A stretch of DNA of 64,000 bases, taken from assembly GCF_017614955.1 (NCBI RefSeq), contig NZ_WVUH01000003.1, positions 24,882 to 88,881 of the forward strand, in the 5' to 3' direction. Below are positions 44,239 through 52,751 of the stretch, piece after piece. Position numbers and translations under genes: made by a program. The stretch is from Micromonospora echinofusca (GTDB taxonomy: Bacteria > Actinomycetota > Actinomycetes > Mycobacteriales > Micromonosporaceae). The notes below the pieces were generated by a model. That model saw nothing but the letters and a program-made list of their open reading frames with translations. It ran no database searches and was not told the origin of the DNA. Position 1 is the stretch's first letter. The number at the start of each line of letters is the position of its first letter.

Positions 44239-44677
44239 CGACGCCCTGCTGGCAGAGTTGGGCGCGGCACTACGGGATTCGGGGCCGGTCGGGGAGGAGT
44301 TCCTGACCGCGGCGCTGGCCGCGTTCAGCTGGCGTACCGTCGACGCGGAACTGACGATCGCCGAGCTCACCTTCGACTCGGCGTGCGACGCGGAGCCGGC
44401 CGGTGCCGTCCGGTCCGGTGGCGGGTCACGCACGCTGTCGTTCCGGTCCGGACCGGTCGTCGTCGAGATCGAGGTGACCGGGACCGGCATCGTCGGCCAG
44501 CTCTCCCCGGCCCGGGGTGGGCGGGTGGCGGCGCGCAGCGCCACCGGCCGCTACGAGGAGGCTCCGGTCGATCCGGTCGGTTTCTTCACGCTCGGGGTAC
44601 CGCCGTCCGGCCCGGTGCAGCTCTGCGCGCGGACCACCGGGTACGCGGTGGCGACCGCCTGGGTCAGTCTCCGCTGA
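44213..44677 (+). CDS. Small protein overlapping sigma-factor gene; putative sigma partner
   Basis: A 154-residue soluble protein that I do not recognise. The N-terminal helix region (DALLAELGAALRDSGPVGEE) is followed by FLTAALAAFSWRTVDAELTI and then a beta-rich part with GPVVVEIEVTGTGIVGQL. No membrane helix, signal or zinc motif is seen. It starts 26 bases inside the sigma-factor gene with a good GGAGG, so it is translated together with it. Such partners after CHAT/subtilase-linked sigma factors may be anti-sigma or substrate proteins; this is a guess from position. Confidence 0.7.
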   Translation: MEPWPPAADDALLAELGAALRDSGPVGEEFLTAALAAFSWRTVDAELTIAELTFDSACDAEPAGAVRSGGGSRTLSFRSGPVVVEIEVTGTGIVGQLSPARGGRVAARSATGRYEEAPVDPVGFFTLGVPPSGPVQLCARTTGYAVATAWVSLR

Positions 44678-44727
44678 CCCGGACGGTCGGCGCGGCAGTC
44701 CCGGTGCGGGAGGTGTCGGAAACGACC

Positions 44728-44760
44728 GTGGAGGCCGCGGGACGCGCCCGCGACCTCCAC
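44728..44760. terminator. Bidirectional terminator
   Basis: A 14-base-pair stem with one mismatch (GTGGAGGCCGCGGG against CCCGCGACCTCCAC) with a short loop, between the convergent sigma-partner and secreted-protein genes. Confidence 0.65.
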
Positions 44761-44779
44761 CCCCCACCGGTCCGCCTGG

Positions 44780-45814
44780 TTACTGGCGACCCACCGTGAT
44801 GTCGTACTGCACGCCGCCGAGGTCGGCGCGCTCCTCGCCGGTCACGTCCGGGCCGACCTGGATCACGTCGATGCTGGCCTTCTCGGTGGTCAGCGCGGCA
44901 GCCGTGAAGTTCAGTCCGAACTCGACCCGCTCACCGCCGTTGAGCAGCAGGTTGTCGATGCTGGCCGTGGCCGGGTCGAGAACCTCGAACTGGGTCTGGC
45001 CGACCTGCCGGATGCCCTTGCCGACCGCGCCGCCGGCCAGCCAGCGTTCGGTCAGGGTCGGGCCGAGGTCCACCACGAGCCGACCACCGGCGTTCTGGAA
45101 ACCGGTACCGGTCTGCCGGAACGTCACGCTGCTGCGGGCCGCCGTGGTCAGCGGGTTGCCGATGGCGAACGGCCGCCAGACGATCGGGCCACCCACGAGG
45201 ACGTAGACCGAGTCGACGTTGCGCCACGCGATGTTGTTGTTGTGGCGCACGTTGGTGCTGATGCTCGGGCCCTCGAAGGTGAACGGGTCGGTGGGGGAGA
45301 CCCACCGGGCGAGCAGGCAGAAGTGACCCGGGCCGGGGACGCCGTTCCACGGGATGGTGACCGTGGTGACCCCGGCGAAGACCGGGACGCTGACCGCGCC
45401 GATCTGGGTCCAGGCGCCCGGCCAGTTGGCTCCGCCGCCCGGGGTGGTGCGGTAGACCCGGAGGGTGCCGTTGTCGGTGCCGGTGCCGTACGGGCCGGGG
45501 TTCCGGAGTTTGACGAAGATGTAGTTCGTCACCCCGACCCTCGGGTTCTGGCTCACCGCGCACTCGATGGCGGTCGGGCAGACCTTGATGTCCGGGCTCT
45601 TCCAGAGCGGGTCGTAGCTGTGCGGCTGGTAGCCGAGGTCGGCGCTGACGTCCTTGATGTAGACGTCGGTGCGGGCGCTGACGCCCACCTCGGACCGGTC
45701 CTGGACCGGCGCCGCGCCGGCGGAGCTGACGGAGAGCAGCGCCGCCACGGCCGTGCCGGTGAGCAGGGCGAGGGTGGAGCGGCGGGCGCGTCGCCCGGTG
45801 GTACTCCGGAACAC
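44780..45814 (-). CDS. Secreted protein, unknown function (surface beta-domain)
   Basis: A 344-residue exported protein. GTG at 45814 has GGGAGG five bases upstream and gives a basic leader (RSTTGRRARRSTLALL) with a hydrophobic core and a cleavage site near AGAAPVQD. The first mature block, TDVYIKDVSADLGYQPHSYD, then WKSPDIKVCPTAIECAV and YIFVKLRNPGPYGTGT, resembles a domain found beside secreted peptidases (SPDI/NYIYV pattern). Two Cys (VCPTAIEC) may form a disulfide. Its minus-strand gene is convergent with the sigma operon, no operon partner. Confidence 0.75.
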   Translation of the reverse strand: MFRSTTGRRARRSTLALLTGTAVAALLSVSSAGAAPVQDRSEVGVSARTDVYIKDVSADLGYQPHSYDPLWKSPDIKVCPTAIECAVSQNPRVGVTNYIFVKLRNPGPYGTGTDNGTLRVYRTTPGGGANWPGAWTQIGAVSVPVFAGVTTVTIPWNGVPGPGHFCLLARWVSPTDPFTFEGPSISTNVRHNNNIAWRNVDSVYVLVGGPIVWRPFAIGNPLTTAARSSVTFRQTGTGFQNAGGRLVVDLGPTLTERWLAGGAVGKGIRQVGQTQFEVLDPATASIDNLLLNGGERVEFGLNFTAAALTTEKASIDVIQVGPDVTGEERADLGGVQYDITVGRQ

Positions 45815-46018
45815 GTTTCCTCCCGTTGCTGGGGACTGCCGGCCCGGTCGTGGCGGGGTGGGCCGGGGGGTGGACATCCCTACAGAGCGCGGGTCGGCGT
45901 GGGAAATACCGGCCGGCTGCTCCGGCCGTTGTCAGATGACGCCAGAAGGAATCAAACAACGTCAATCGATTCGGTGTCACCTCGGGTGATTCTGTCGGTG
46001 GGGAGCGGTGGTGCGCCT

Positions 46019-46154
46019 CGGACGCTTTGCTCTGCTTCACTATCGGAAACACCCGCATCAGGCTGCGCAAATGTGCCTGCGTCGATCCCTGGCCGAAGGG
46101 AGAGGTGTTACTCCGGGTGAGTGTTGCCGGGGCTGAAGCAGAGCAAAGCGTCCG
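46019..46154. repeat. 21-bp perfect inverted repeat around a 94-base spacer
   Basis: Arms 46019-46039 (CGGACGCTTTGCTCTGCTTCA) split by 94 bases from its exact complement at 46134-46154. Given as arms of 21 bases; the core is GCTTTGCTCTGCTTC. No ORF is in the spacer. It resembles a small non-coding mobile or REP-type element and lies in the 438-base gap 45815-46252. Confidence 0.65.
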
Positions 46155-46180
46155 GATGATGGTCACTCTGTCCTGGCCGC

Positions 46181-46233
46181 AGCTGACCGGCGCTGACCGG
46201 CGCTGACCGGAGCGCCCGGAGCGCCCGGAGCGG
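46181..46233. repeat. Short tandem repeats
   Basis: Three copies of about CGCTGACCGG (46181-46210) are followed by two copies plus of AGCGCCCGG (46211-46233). It lies just past the LuxR gene stop. No function evident. Confidence 0.75.
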
Positions 46234-46252
46234 CGGTGGCGGGATCGGGCGG

Positions 46253-47245
46253 TCAGATCCAGCCCCGGCGGACCGCCCGTACGCCGGCCTGGAACCGGCT
46301 GTCGGCGGGTAGTCGTTGCAGGACGTCGGAGACCTTGCGTCGGACGGTACGCACCGAGACGCCGAGTCGCTTGGCGACGGTTTCGTCCTTCAGGCCGTCG
46401 CCGAGCAGACGGAGCATGATCTTGTCCTGGACGGAGAGTTCCTCGGACGACCCGGCCAGCAGCGGTTCGGCGTCCCGGGCCAGCGCCCACCAGCTCTCGA
46501 AGAGGCTGTTGACCGTCCGGACCAGGGCGGTCTCCCGGACCAGCAGGGCGTTGTCCGGTCCGGGTCCCTGTTCGTCGAGCAGGACCGCGACGGACCGGTC
46601 GAAGACGAAGAGACGGGGCGAGGCGGTGGCGATGGTACGGACCGCGCCGCCGGCCCGGATCTTGGCCTCCACGCGACGTCGGATCGCCGGGTGGGCCAGG
46701 TCGGTCGGCGGGTAGATCGTGCGGACCCGGATGCCCCGGCTGAGCGCCGCCAGCTCGGCGGCCCGGACGCCGTCCAGGACGTTCCCCGGGAGCTGCCCCG
46801 ACCCGGGCTCGACACCGATCACCTCGCGGCGTACGCAGTGCATCAGCTCGACCAGTTTGACCACGGCGGCGTCCAGGTTCGGCAGCCGGTGCACCAGTGG
46901 GCCGGACTCGGGCCAGGGGGAGGGCGCGAAGAGCCGTTCGCTCACCAGGCGGGTCATCTCCGCCTGGAACACGGCGAGCTGGCCGCGCTTGCGGGCGTAC
47001 TCCGCGTCGAGTTCGCCCCGGAGGCGTTCGGTCACGAAACTGGGCCCGGCCGGGGTGGCGCTGATCGTGCCGCCGGTGGTCATCCGCAGCAGCCCGCACT
47101 GCACCAGCCGATGGCGGCTGGCGGTCACGGCCTCCGGGGAGAGGCCGGTGGCCTCGGCCACCCGCGAAACGTCTGCTCCCGGGTCCACCACGTCCTGCCG
47201 ATAGACGATCTCGTCATGTTCTTGCAGACCCAGCAGCTCCCACAT
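46253..47245 (-). CDS. LuxR-type transcriptional regulator with N-terminal winged helix
   Basis: A 330-residue regulator. The N-terminus is a TrmB-like winged helix (VSRVAEATGLSPEAVTASRH), the centre a phospholipase D-like/TrmB effector fold (ELAALSRGIRVRTIYPPTDL), and the C-terminus a LuxR helix-turn-helix (KIMLRLLGDGLKDETVAKRL). This layout is common for stand-alone actinomycete regulators of secondary metabolism. It sits next to the DMT exporter and the carrier-protein cluster and may control them. No receiver and no kinase are adjacent. It has a GGGGGA ribosome binding site. Confidence 0.85.
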   Translation of the reverse strand: MWELLGLQEHDEIVYRQDVVDPGADVSRVAEATGLSPEAVTASRHRLVQCGLLRMTTGGTISATPAGPSFVTERLRGELDAEYARKRGQLAVFQAEMTRLVSERLFAPSPWPESGPLVHRLPNLDAAVVKLVELMHCVRREVIGVEPGSGQLPGNVLDGVRAAELAALSRGIRVRTIYPPTDLAHPAIRRRVEAKIRAGGAVRTIATASPRLFVFDRSVAVLLDEQGPGPDNALLVRETALVRTVNSLFESWWALARDAEPLLAGSSEELSVQDKIMLRLLGDGLKDETVAKRLGVSVRTVRRKVSDVLQRLPADSRFQAGVRAVRRGWI

Positions 47246-47564
47246 AACATTCCCCCTGTTGCTGACGACGCTTTTTACTATTGCATTTCGGGGACTTGTT
47301 CCGCCTATCGATCATTGCGCATACTGAACAAACAAGCATAGATGTGCGTCAATGGATTAACTTCCGGGATCCGACCATCACGATGGGCCTCCGGTGCGGC
47401 GGTAGACCGGGACGGTGCCGGATTCGGCGGGGCGTGTTGGCAGGCGGCTGCCCGACCGGATCGGCGTATCTGCCGGTCAGCGTTGTCAGGATTCTCTCAG
47501 GTCACGTTACGTGCACATTCCTGGCCCGATGGCGCGGGAATGATCTGTTCAGGAAATGCCAGCC
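47246..47564. other. AT-richer intergenic region, no gene
   Basis: 319 bases between the LuxR start and the exporter stop, both on the minus strand. It is clearly less GC-rich than its surroundings and must hold the LuxR promoter; ATG-proximal bases include a TAGTAAAA block on the minus strand. I see no ORF or RNA fold worth a call. Confidence 0.5.
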
Positions 47565-48605
47565 CTATTGCCGGGCGCCTTCATTCACTGACCGGAGTCG
47601 CTTTTCCCGGCCCGGGAAGGAACCGGGTGGTGCCGGCGCCGCCGTGCCGGCCGCCTGCGCGGTGCGGGACTGGAGCCGGATCACGGTCAGCACCCCGGCC
47701 AGCACGGCGGCGAAGCCGACCACCTGGGTCAGCGGCGGCCACTGCCCACGGGCGGCGTAGACGTAGCCGAACCCGGCCATCATCTCCACGCTGATCAGCA
47801 TGCCGGCCGCCGTCGGTGGAAGCCGGCCGGAGGCCACGTTCCACAGCGCCGTGCCACCCCAGGAGACCAGCACGCCGAGCACGATCGAGGCCCCGACCAG
47901 CCCACCGAGGTGCAGTTCCCCGCCGCCGGTCCCGCCGAGCTGACCGGTGACCAGGGCCAGCGGCACCGCCAGCAGGGCGACCGCGCCGGTGCCCAGCCCG
48001 ATCACCGTGGACCAGCCGGTGTGCGGGACCTCGGGGTGCCGGTCGAGGAACCGGGCATTGGCGATCGCGTACCAGGTCCAGAGCCCGACCGCGCTGAACG
48101 CGGCGAGCAGCCCGAGCGCCTTCACCCCCGCCGACGAGGCGCCGGCCGGGGCCGCCTGCTGCAACTCCACCACGTTCACGACCAGCAGACCCAGCAGGAC
48201 CAGGGCGATCGGCACCACCAACCGTCGCCACGGATAGCTCGGGGCGAGCAGGTTGCCGACCACCGCGATGGTGACCGGCATGCAGCCGATGACGATGCCG
48301 GTGACCGGGGCGCCCACCGCCTGCACGCCGAGCACCATCAGCAGGTAGTAGCCGACGTTACCGGTCACCGCGAACGTCAACGCCGCCCGCCAGTGCTGCC
48401 GGGCCTGCCGCCGCAGGGCGGCCCCCGCCATCGCGAAGATCAGCAGCGCCACCAGGCCGTACGCGAGGTAGCGCCCCATCGTGATGGTCACCGCCGACCA
48501 GCCCCGGAGCAGCTCGGGTAACAGGAAGGCCAACCCCCACAGCAGCCCGGCGGTGACCCCGGCGGTGACCCCGGTGAACGTCGCGTTCCGGTGGCGGTTC
48601 GGCAT
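47565..48605 (-). CDS. EamA/DMT-family exporter
   Basis: A 346-residue membrane protein with about ten predicted helices, for example GLLWGLAFLLPELLRG, LVVPIALVLLGLLVVNVV and VGFAAVLAGVLTVIRLQ. Two EamA repeats are visible. DMT members export amino acids, small metabolites or drugs. The ATG at 48605 has GGAAGG upstream. It lies 208 bases from the biosynthetic operon and is a good candidate for its product exporter; a C-terminal polar tail of 35 residues is unusual. Confidence 0.87.
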   Translation of the reverse strand: MPNRHRNATFTGVTAGVTAGLLWGLAFLLPELLRGWSAVTITMGRYLAYGLVALLIFAMAGAALRRQARQHWRAALTFAVTGNVGYYLLMVLGVQAVGAPVTGIVIGCMPVTIAVVGNLLAPSYPWRRLVVPIALVLLGLLVVNVVELQQAAPAGASSAGVKALGLLAAFSAVGLWTWYAIANARFLDRHPEVPHTGWSTVIGLGTGAVALLAVPLALVTGQLGGTGGGELHLGGLVGASIVLGVLVSWGGTALWNVASGRLPPTAAGMLISVEMMAGFGYVYAARGQWPPLTQVVGFAAVLAGVLTVIRLQSRTAQAAGTAAPAPPGSFPGREKRLRSVNEGARQ

Positions 48606-48813
48606 CGGCTTCCTTCCAGGACCCGGGCACGGGGAGGTGGTGCGGGTGGAACTGTCGGAGCGCCGGTCGGCACCCCCTCCCGGGGCGTACCGTCCGCGCA
48701 GCGCGACCGGTCCGCTACCGCCGGCAACACGATAGGGCAGAACCATCAGGTGGTGCATGCGTGCGCGCCGCGCGGGTGGCGGGCGTCCGGGGCGGTGCGG
48801 GAGACCGGCGGCC

Positions 48814-49671
48814 TCAGCCGTCGTCCGGTGCGGCGCCGTCGTCCGGTGCGCCCGGCGCATCGAGGGTGTTCGACGGCCGGAGCACCCCGGCCAGCAGCCC
48901 GGTCAGCTCCGGTGACGGCAGGAAGGCCGAGTTCCACACCGCCGTGTGCCGCATCCCGGCCGCCACCGGCAGGTCCTGGGTGTGCTCACAGACCGCCTTG
49001 ATCCCCGCCACCACCTGCGGCGGGTTGGCCGCGATCAGCGCGGCGACCCCGACCGCATGGTCGAACAGGTCCGGGGCGGAGTCCCGTACCCGGGTCACCA
49101 GACCCAGGGCGTGCGCCTCGGTGGCGGGTACGTCCCGCCCGGTCAGCGCCAGCTCCCGGGTGGCGCCGGCCCCGATCAGCCGGGGCAGCCGTTGCAGCGC
49201 CCCCAGGTCGGCGATCACCCCGATGCGTACCTCCCGCAGCGAGAAGTACGCATCCGCCGAGGCAACCCGGATGTCACACGCCGCCGCCAGCTCCAGGGCG
49301 GCGCCGACGCAGGCGCCGTGCACCGCCGCCACGAACGGCAGGCGGCTCCGGGTGATCGCGACCAACGCGTCCTGCATGCCGAGCGCCTCGTCGAGCAGCC
49401 GGGCCCGGAAGGCCGGATGCCCCTCCCCGGCGCGCCGCATCCGCTGGTAGTGGACCAGGTACCAGCGCAGGTCGAGACCGACCGAGAAGCAGTCCCCGGC
49501 GCCCCGCAGCACCACCGCGCGTACCGACGGGTCGGCGTCCAGGGAGGTGACCAGGCCGGGCAGGTCCGACCAGACCCCGGCCCCCATCGCGTTGCCGGCC
49601 GCCGTACCCGACATCGTCACCACCGCCACCCCGGACGGCGGATCGTGCCGCACGGTGAACGGCGCCGTCAC
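48814..49671 (-). CDS. Enoyl-CoA hydratase/isomerase family protein
   Basis: A 285-residue crotonase-fold enzyme: AVVLRGAGDCFSVGLDL (oxyanion hole), HGACVGAALELAAACDIRVA and FSLREVRIGVIADLGALQRLP. The usual catalytic Glu pair of hydratases is only partly evident (Glu in ALELAAA), so isomerase, hydrolase or dehydratase activity is open. GTG at 49671 overlaps the flavin-reductase stop by four bases. Last gene of the ten-gene minus-strand operon. Its substrate may be a CoA or carrier-bound acyl group. Confidence 0.88.
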   Translation of the reverse strand: MTAPFTVRHDPPSGVAVVTMSGTAAGNAMGAGVWSDLPGLVTSLDADPSVRAVVLRGAGDCFSVGLDLRWYLVHYQRMRRAGEGHPAFRARLLDEALGMQDALVAITRSRLPFVAAVHGACVGAALELAAACDIRVASADAYFSLREVRIGVIADLGALQRLPRLIGAGATRELALTGRDVPATEAHALGLVTRVRDSAPDLFDHAVGVAALIAANPPQVVAGIKAVCEHTQDLPVAAGMRHTAVWNSAFLPSPELTGLLAGVLRPSNTLDAPGAPDDGAAPDDG

Positions 49672-50162
49672 CGCGTCTCCTCCGCCCGGTCCAGCCCGTG
49701 GTAACCCCGCCGGTGGAACAGCAACGGCGTGCCGTCCCCCACCTGGTGCCACACCGGCAGGCCGACCAGCAGGACGTGGTCCCCGCAGGCCATCCGCTGC
49801 CGTACCCGGCACACCGCCGCCGCCACCACGTCGGACAGCACCGGAACCCCGTGCCGGAGGTGGTGCCCGACCCCGGCGAACCGGTCCCGCGCCGGACCGG
49901 CGGCGAACCGCCGGCACAGCTCCCGCTGGTCGGCGGCGAGCACGTTGACGCCGAAGACCTCCCGCCGCTCCACCGCCGCCAGCGTGCGGCTCGCCCGGTC
50001 GAGCGCCACGACCAGCAGCGGCGGAGCCAGCGACACCGACATCATCGCGTTGACGGTGCACCCCACCGGCTGCCCGTCGTCGACGCTGGTGACCACGGTG
50101 ACCCCGGTCGGCCAGTGGCTCATGAACGAACGGAACTCCTCCTGCACAGACTGCGGTCGCAC
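49668..50162 (-). CDS. NAD(P)H:flavin reductase (FMN-binding split barrel)
   Basis: A 164-residue two-component flavin reductase that supplies FMNH2 or FADH2 to a partner monooxygenase. It shows FMSHWPTGVTVVTS, GCTVNAMMSVSLAPPLLVV, FGVNVLAADQRELCRRFA and DHVLLVGLPVW. GTG at 50162 follows AAGGAGG at 8 bases. No luciferase-like oxygenase is in the operon, so its partner is most likely the acyl-CoA-dehydrogenase-fold flavoprotein three genes up. Similar to BtrV in butirosin. Confidence 0.88.
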   Translation of the reverse strand: MRPQSVQEEFRSFMSHWPTGVTVVTSVDDGQPVGCTVNAMMSVSLAPPLLVVALDRASRTLAAVERREVFGVNVLAADQRELCRRFAAGPARDRFAGVGHHLRHGVPVLSDVVAAAVCRVRQRMACGDHVLLVGLPVWHQVGDGTPLLFHRRGYHGLDRAEETR

Positions 50163-50214
50163 GACCGTACCCTCCTTCCGGACCTGGTCGTCCCCGTCGG
50201 ACGGACCACGTCGC

Positions 50215-51555
50215 CTACACGTCGCTGGACACCGGTTGGGTCGGCAGGTGGGCCAGCGACGCCGCGATGGCGGCGTCCGGCACGATGTCGTCGGCGATCT
50301 CGCCGTCGAGGTACGAGCGGTAGGCGCCCATGTCGAAGATGCCGTGCCCGCTGAGCGCGAAGAGGATGGTGGCCGGTTCCCCACGCTCGTCGGCCCTCGC
50401 CGCCTCCACCACCGCCCCGTGCACGGCGTGCGCGCTCTCCGGCGCCGGGACGATCCCCTCGCAGCGGGTGAACAGGGTCGCCGAGGAGAAGATCTCCCGC
50501 TGCTGGTAGGCGGCGGCCTCGATCAGTCCCCGGTCGTACAACGCGCTGACCACCTTCGCGGTGGCGTGGTACCGCAGGCCACCGGCGTGCATGGCGGGCG
50601 GGGTGAACCGGTGCCCCAGGGTGTACATCTTCTGCAGCGCGGTCCGTTCCGAGCTGTCGGTGTAGTCGTAGGCGTACCGGCCCCGGGTGAGCTTCGGACA
50701 GGCCGCCGGCTCCACGGACAGGCAGCGCACCGCACGCTCGCCGCGCAGCGCCGACCCGAGGAAGGGGAAGGCGAGGCCACCGAAGTTGCTGCCCGCACCG
50801 AGCCCGGCCACCACCACGTCCGGCCAGACGTCCCGCTCCGCCAACTGCGCCCGGGCCTCCAGGCCGATCACCGTCTGGTGCAGCAGCGAGTACGTCTCCC
50901 CGCTGCCCGCGCAGAACCGGGTACCCGGTGTCCGGGTCTCCTCCACCGCCTCGGCGAGCGCGACGGAGAGCGTGCCGCCGTGGTCACCGGCGGCGAGGAA
51001 CCGGCGCCCCACCCCGGTCCGGTCGCTGGGACTGGCCGTCACCTGCGCACCCAGCAGCTCCATCATGGTGCGCCGGTACGGCTTGCCGGTCATGCTGCTG
51101 CGCACCATGTAGACGTGGCACTCCAGGCCGAACATCTGGCAGGCGGCGGCGACGGCGGTACCCCACTGGCCCGCCCCGGTGGCCACCGCCAGACGGGTCG
51201 CCCCCGCCTTCCGGTAGTAGTACGCCTGGGCGACGGCGGTGTTCAGTTTGTGGCTGCCGGTGAGGTTCCCGCCCTCGTACTTGAAGTAGATCCGCGACCG
51301 GGTGCCGAGCGCCCGTTCCAGGTTGGTGGCCCGGCGTAGCGGGGTGTCGCGCCACTGGGCGTACCGCTCGCGGACCTCCGCCGGGATCGGCACCCACGGC
51401 TCGCGGGACATCTCCTGACGGACCAGGCTCAGCGGCACCTGCGGGTCGATCCCACCGGCCCGGTCCCCGGCCGGCAGGTCGGGCTGCACGTCCGGCGGCA
51501 GCGCGAAGTCGAGGTCGGCCAGGATGTTGTACCAGGCATCCGGGATGTTCACCAT
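50215..51555 (-). CDS. TrpB2-like PLP enzyme with altered active site
   Basis: A 446-residue homologue of the TrpB2 class of tryptophan synthase beta subunits. PLP Lys103 is in LTGSHKLNTA, and the phosphate loop reads GLGAGSNFGG. The canonical ETGAGQWG that carries the catalytic Glu (E109 of TrpB) here reads ATGAGQWG, Ala125 replacing Glu. No trpA is in the window. Fold-class II beta-replacement or elimination on a non-indole substrate is likely. The start is preceded by GGGGAGG and its ATG overlaps the preceding gene by seven bases. May join a serine or O-acyl-serine-derived aminoacrylate to a nucleophile in this pathway. Confidence 0.88.
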   Translation of the reverse strand: MVNIPDAWYNILADLDFALPPDVQPDLPAGDRAGGIDPQVPLSLVRQEMSREPWVPIPAEVRERYAQWRDTPLRRATNLERALGTRSRIYFKYEGGNLTGSHKLNTAVAQAYYYRKAGATRLAVATGAGQWGTAVAAACQMFGLECHVYMVRSSMTGKPYRRTMMELLGAQVTASPSDRTGVGRRFLAAGDHGGTLSVALAEAVEETRTPGTRFCAGSGETYSLLHQTVIGLEARAQLAERDVWPDVVVAGLGAGSNFGGLAFPFLGSALRGERAVRCLSVEPAACPKLTRGRYAYDYTDSSERTALQKMYTLGHRFTPPAMHAGGLRYHATAKVVSALYDRGLIEAAAYQQREIFSSATLFTRCEGIVPAPESAHAVHGAVVEAARADERGEPATILFALSGHGIFDMGAYRSYLDGEIADDIVPDAAIAASLAHLPTQPVSSDV

Positions 51556-52751
51556 CGTTCCTCCCCAAGGTCGACGCCCCGGTCGAGCAGGGTGAGTGCC
51601 CCGTTCGCCAGCAGCAGCCGGTCGTTTCCGTAGTTGAGGCTGGCCGAGCGCAGGTCACGGAAGACCCGTTCCAGGGCCAACGGGGCGTCCCGCAGGTAGC
51701 CGTGCCGCAGCCCGGTCAGCTCGACCAGCGTGTCCACCACGGCGAAACTGCGTTCGGCGGCGTGGACCTTCAACCCGTTGAGGCGCAGCTGCACCGCCGG
51801 TGCCGTCAGGTCCCCGGCGTCCCGTACGTCCCGCAGGCACCGGGCGAGCAGCGCGGCCGTCGTGTCGAGGTCCAGCCGGACCCGGGCCAGGCGTACCCGC
51901 AGCAGGTCCGAGCGGATGTCGAACTGCCGACGACCGGCGTTGCTGCGCAGCAGGTGCAGCACCGTGCCGTACGCCGCCCGGGCCGCCCCCAGCCAGCAGG
52001 CGGACCAGGCCAGGTGCCCGACCGGGGCGAACGTCGACACCGCCACCGTCCGGAACCCGCCCGGTGCGCCGACCAGGTTGGCCAGGGGCACGGTGCCGGT
52101 CAGCCGGAGCGCACCGCTGTGCGTACCCCGCATGCCCATCGGGTTCCACGACCCGCTGGCCCGGACGTCGAGCGCGGTCCGGTCGGCGTAGACCAGGGAG
52201 ACCGCGCTGCGCGGGGCCTGCGGGCCGTCCCGCATCGTGATCAGGAAACCGTCGGCGTGCCGCCCACCGGTGACGATCGGCGCGTCCCGCTCGACGCGCA
52301 GCAGGTCACCGTCGCGGTGCAGGGCCGCCTCGGCGGTCAGCAGGTGACCGCCCTTGCCCCGCTCGGAGGTGACCGAGGCGAGGTAGACCTCTCCGGCGGC
52401 GACCCGGGGCAGCAGCTCCGCGCGCAGTTCCGGGGTCGCGTACGCCACCAGGGCGGCGACCTGCTGACCGTGCATCGCCCAGATCATCGCGGTGGAGAGG
52501 CAGTCGGCGGCGAGGTCCGCCGCGACCCGGACCAGGTCGGTGAGGTCACCGCCGAGGCCGCCGTACCGGGCGGGTACCAGCAGTCCCAGCAGGCCGCTCT
52601 CCCGCAGCGCGGTCAGCCCGGCCACCGGGAATGCGGCGGAGGCGTCCACGGCCCGGGCCTGGTTCCGCAGTACCGGCCGGACGGCGGCCACCCGGGACCG
52701 CAGGTCGTCGAGCCCACCGGCGGCGGGCCGGGGTACGGCGGTGGCCGTCAC
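51549..52751 (-). CDS. Acyl-CoA dehydrogenase-fold flavoprotein, possible monooxygenase
   Basis: A 400-residue protein of the acyl-CoA dehydrogenase family: FPVAGLTALRESGLLGLLVP, EVYLASVTSERGKGG, SWNPMGMRGTHSG and RRQFDIRSDLLRVRLARVR. At the place of the usual catalytic Glu of the YEGT motif it has SASLNYGNDRL, without Glu. Members without this base, such as DszC-type enzymes, act as FMNH2-dependent hydroxylases and need a flavin reductase, which is present in the same operon. Alternatively it desaturates a carrier-bound acyl chain. Confidence 0.82.
   Translation of the reverse strand: MTATAVPRPAAGGLDDLRSRVAAVRPVLRNQARAVDASAAFPVAGLTALRESGLLGLLVPARYGGLGGDLTDLVRVAADLAADCLSTAMIWAMHGQQVAALVAYATPELRAELLPRVAAGEVYLASVTSERGKGGHLLTAEAALHRDGDLLRVERDAPIVTGGRHADGFLITMRDGPQAPRSAVSLVYADRTALDVRASGSWNPMGMRGTHSGALRLTGTVPLANLVGAPGGFRTVAVSTFAPVGHLAWSACWLGAARAAYGTVLHLLRSNAGRRQFDIRSDLLRVRLARVRLDLDTTAALLARCLRDVRDAGDLTAPAVQLRLNGLKVHAAERSFAVVDTLVELTGLRHGYLRDAPLALERVFRDLRSASLNYGNDRLLLANGALTLLDRGVDLGEERW

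Noticed and set aside
46019..46154. Insertion sequence ends
   Set aside because: Only 94 bases between arms, no transposase and no target duplication seen.
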